A stretch of DNA of 7,956 bases from Desulfobacteraceae bacterium (GTDB taxonomy: Bacteria > Desulfobacterota > DSM-4660 > Desulfatiglandales > Desulfatiglandaceae). Each line of letters starts with the position of its first letter. Positions within the stretch are counted from its first letter, which is position 1. A program made the translations under genes and the position numbers. Shown in pieces: positions 6,581-7,956 of this stretch. The notes beneath the pieces were generated by a model. The model was given only the letters and a program-made list of their open reading frames with translations. It was not told where the DNA came from and ran no database searches. The stretch lies in the NCBI GenBank assembly GCA_030597505.1, contig JAUVRS010000105.1:1-7956 (forward strand). The letters are read 5' to 3'.

Positions 6581-7579
6581 ATGATTGTTGATATTGTCTT
6601 CGGGTTTTTGGGCTCCGGCAAAACCACTTTTATCATCAGGGCCCTGGAGAAATGGGGAACTGAGGAGAAAATTGTTGTTCTGGTCAATGAATTCGGGGAT
6701 GTGGGCATAGACGGTGATCTATTGACGGGTCAAGGCGGGGATGTGGTGGAGATGCCCAGCGGTTGTATCTGCTGCACGCTTCAGGCCGATTTCAGGGCTC
6801 AGATGCTTGAAATCAGCCGCGCCATGAACCCTGAGAGGGTCATTATAGAGCCCACCGGTGTTGCTACCATTGCACAGATCCGATCAATCGTCGAGGCAGA
6901 GCTTTTTGAGGATGCCATTGAGAAGATCAATAATATTTTGATTGCTGATGCCACCGGTTTTATGGGCCTTTATAAGGCCAACCGCCATTTTGTGGAATCG
7001 CAAGTCAGAAACGCCCAGCTCGCCCTTCTAAACAAGTGCGACAGGGTCGATAAGAGGAAAGCCATGGTAACCCAGGGGGCCATATTGGCGATCAATCCCG
7101 AAATGACAGTTCTCATGACCGAATTCGGGGCAGCGGATTGGGCCGAGTATCAGTTTGCCCTGTCCACAGCCCCTCTTTCAAAGGAGGACGTGTGGAAAGC
7201 AGAGGACCATTTAGCACAAATAACAGCGGCAGGGGGTGGAAGTCATCCCCACCTTCATGAAGAGGAAGACGCCTTGGGGTATGAATCCTTTGGCTGTGTT
7301 TACGGTGATCTCTCCTTTGACCAGGGTAGACTTGAAGGCCTTTTTCAGGAGTTGAATGCCTCCAAATCCGGAATGGGAGAAATTGTCAGGGCCAAGGGGA
7401 TATTCAAGGTCGGTGATAAATGGACCCTGATGGAACTAGCCTCAGGGGAGTTTTCTTCTCAACCGGTACGCAATTCCAACGAGAGTAAAGTCTCTATTAT
7501 CGGCCAGGAATTGGACCGGGAGATGATTAGAGTCGCTCTTGATCAGTGTGTCGAGAAGAAGCAAAACCTTAATTTATAG
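6581..7579 (+). CDS. COG0523 (CobW/YjiA-type) GTPase, probable metallochaperone
   Basis: This 332-residue G3E-family P-loop GTPase shows Walker A GFLGSGKTT (8-16), NEFGDVGIDGDLL (36-48), the metal-binding Cys62-x-Cys64-Cys65 motif (GCICC), EPTG (90-93) in place of the usual E-T/S-G, and guanine-specificity NKCD (151-154). A His-rich linker with His222, His224 and His226 precedes a CobW_C-like domain (about 235-325). The family binds zinc, cobalt or other metals and uses GTP hydrolysis to place them. Here it is in the methyltransferase operon, 30 bases after mtaC, so it may serve the zinc site of MtaA or of a missing MtaB, or the corrinoid cobalt; this is inferred. ATG 6581 gives the correct N-terminus for the P-loop, but the ribosome site is weak (AAGGA at 6564-6568). 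The name CobW does not by itself imply a role in B12 synthesis. Confidence 0.9.
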   Translation: MIVDIVFGFLGSGKTTFIIRALEKWGTEEKIVVLVNEFGDVGIDGDLLTGQGGDVVEMPSGCICCTLQADFRAQMLEISRAMNPERVIIEPTGVATIAQIRSIVEAELFEDAIEKINNILIADATGFMGLYKANRHFVESQVRNAQLALLNKCDRVDKRKAMVTQGAILAINPEMTVLMTEFGAADWAEYQFALSTAPLSKEDVWKAEDHLAQITAAGGGSHPHLHEEEDALGYESFGCVYGDLSFDQGRLEGLFQELNASKSGMGEIVRAKGIFKVGDKWTLMELASGEFSSQPVRNSNESKVSIIGQELDREMIRVALDQCVEKKQNLNL

Positions 7580-7636
7580 CTCAATGAAATAGGGTCTTTT
7601 GATAAAGGGCATTATTTCGGAGAAAGGAGGAGGAAA

Positions 7637-7956
7637 ATGGTAGAAGCCACACTTATGGCAATCAGTCTTATGTGGATCCCTGTGGGATTATTGCTTTTGG
7701 GATATGGAGAGGCCAAGGGGACTGGGGCCCTCGTTATCATGGTGGGCGTCCTTGTGCTCGTATCCGCGGTCATTGAGGCAGCCGTCTTCAAGGATCCGTG
7801 GATTGCTGCGCTGCTCTTTTCGTACGGCCTTTTTTACTTTATCGTCGGTTACACACTATTTGCAGGGCTGGAAAATATGAAGGCCGCGGGCAACGCCAGT
7901 TTCACGCTAATACCCAAATCCATTGTGTACGTAATTATATCTCTTACCGGAGGGCC
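7637..7956 (+). CDS. Polytopic membrane protein, N-terminal part (AmiS/UreI-like?)
   Basis: This reading frame begins at ATG 7637 after a strong AAAGGAGGAGG ribosome site (7623-7633) and runs off the window, so only the first 106 residues are visible. There are probably four hydrophobic helices in view, at about residues 7-23, 30-49, 54-76 and 92-105. The stretch with AALLFSYGLFYFIVGYTLFAGLE recalls the AmiS/UreI family of small urea and amide channels in spacing and character, but I cannot confirm it. It lies 57 bases after the GTPase with no terminator between, so it is probably in the same operon. If the family call is right, it could admit a small neutral substrate or product of the methyltransferase system. 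The function is otherwise unknown. Confidence 0.8.
   Translation, partial: MVEATLMAISLMWIPVGLLLLGYGEAKGTGALVIMVGVLVLVSAVIEAAVFKDPWIAALLFSYGLFYFIVGYTLFAGLENMKAAGNASFTLIPKSIVYVIISLTGG

Overview
The window suggests an anaerobic bacterium, probably a Desulfobacterota (sulfate-reducing or syntrophic) lineage. The reasons are an NtrC-type two-component pair, a sigma-54 promoter and a bacterial copy of a methanogen/acetogen-type corrinoid methyltransferase module, all at moderate GC content. The lineage call is an inference. All recognisable genes lie on the + strand.

Layout. Positions 1-2396 hold a soluble GAF-GAF-PAS histidine kinase whose true start may lie before the window. It overlaps a sigma-54-dependent response regulator (2371-3798). 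A 915-base gene-poor region follows (3799-4713). It holds a cluster of GACAT/ATGTC half-sites (possible enhancer), an exact-spacing -24/-12 sigma-54 promoter (3981-3996), a cobalamin riboswitch aptamer (about 4108-4321) and about 390 bases of further leader with a possible small ORF. Then come an MtaA/MtbA-type zinc methyltransferase (4714-5727), an MtaC-type corrinoid protein (5804-6550), a COG0523 (CobW-like) GTPase (6581-7579) and the start of a small polytopic membrane protein, cut by the window end (7637-7956).

How the parts may work together. The kinase and regulator probably sense a cytoplasmic cue and activate the sigma-54 promoter. The resulting transcript (about 700 nt of leader) carries the B12 riboswitch and then the methyl-transfer operon. 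MtaC would carry a methyl group on its corrinoid and MtaA would move it to an acceptor (coenzyme M in methanogens, probably tetrahydrofolate or another carrier in a bacterium). The GTPase may supply or tune a metal cofactor, and the membrane protein may import a small substrate. The substrate-specific partner (MtaB for methanol) is not in the window and may lie downstream. The most notable point is a B12 riboswitch placed in front of B12-using rather than B12-making genes, combined with a two-component/sigma-54 switch.
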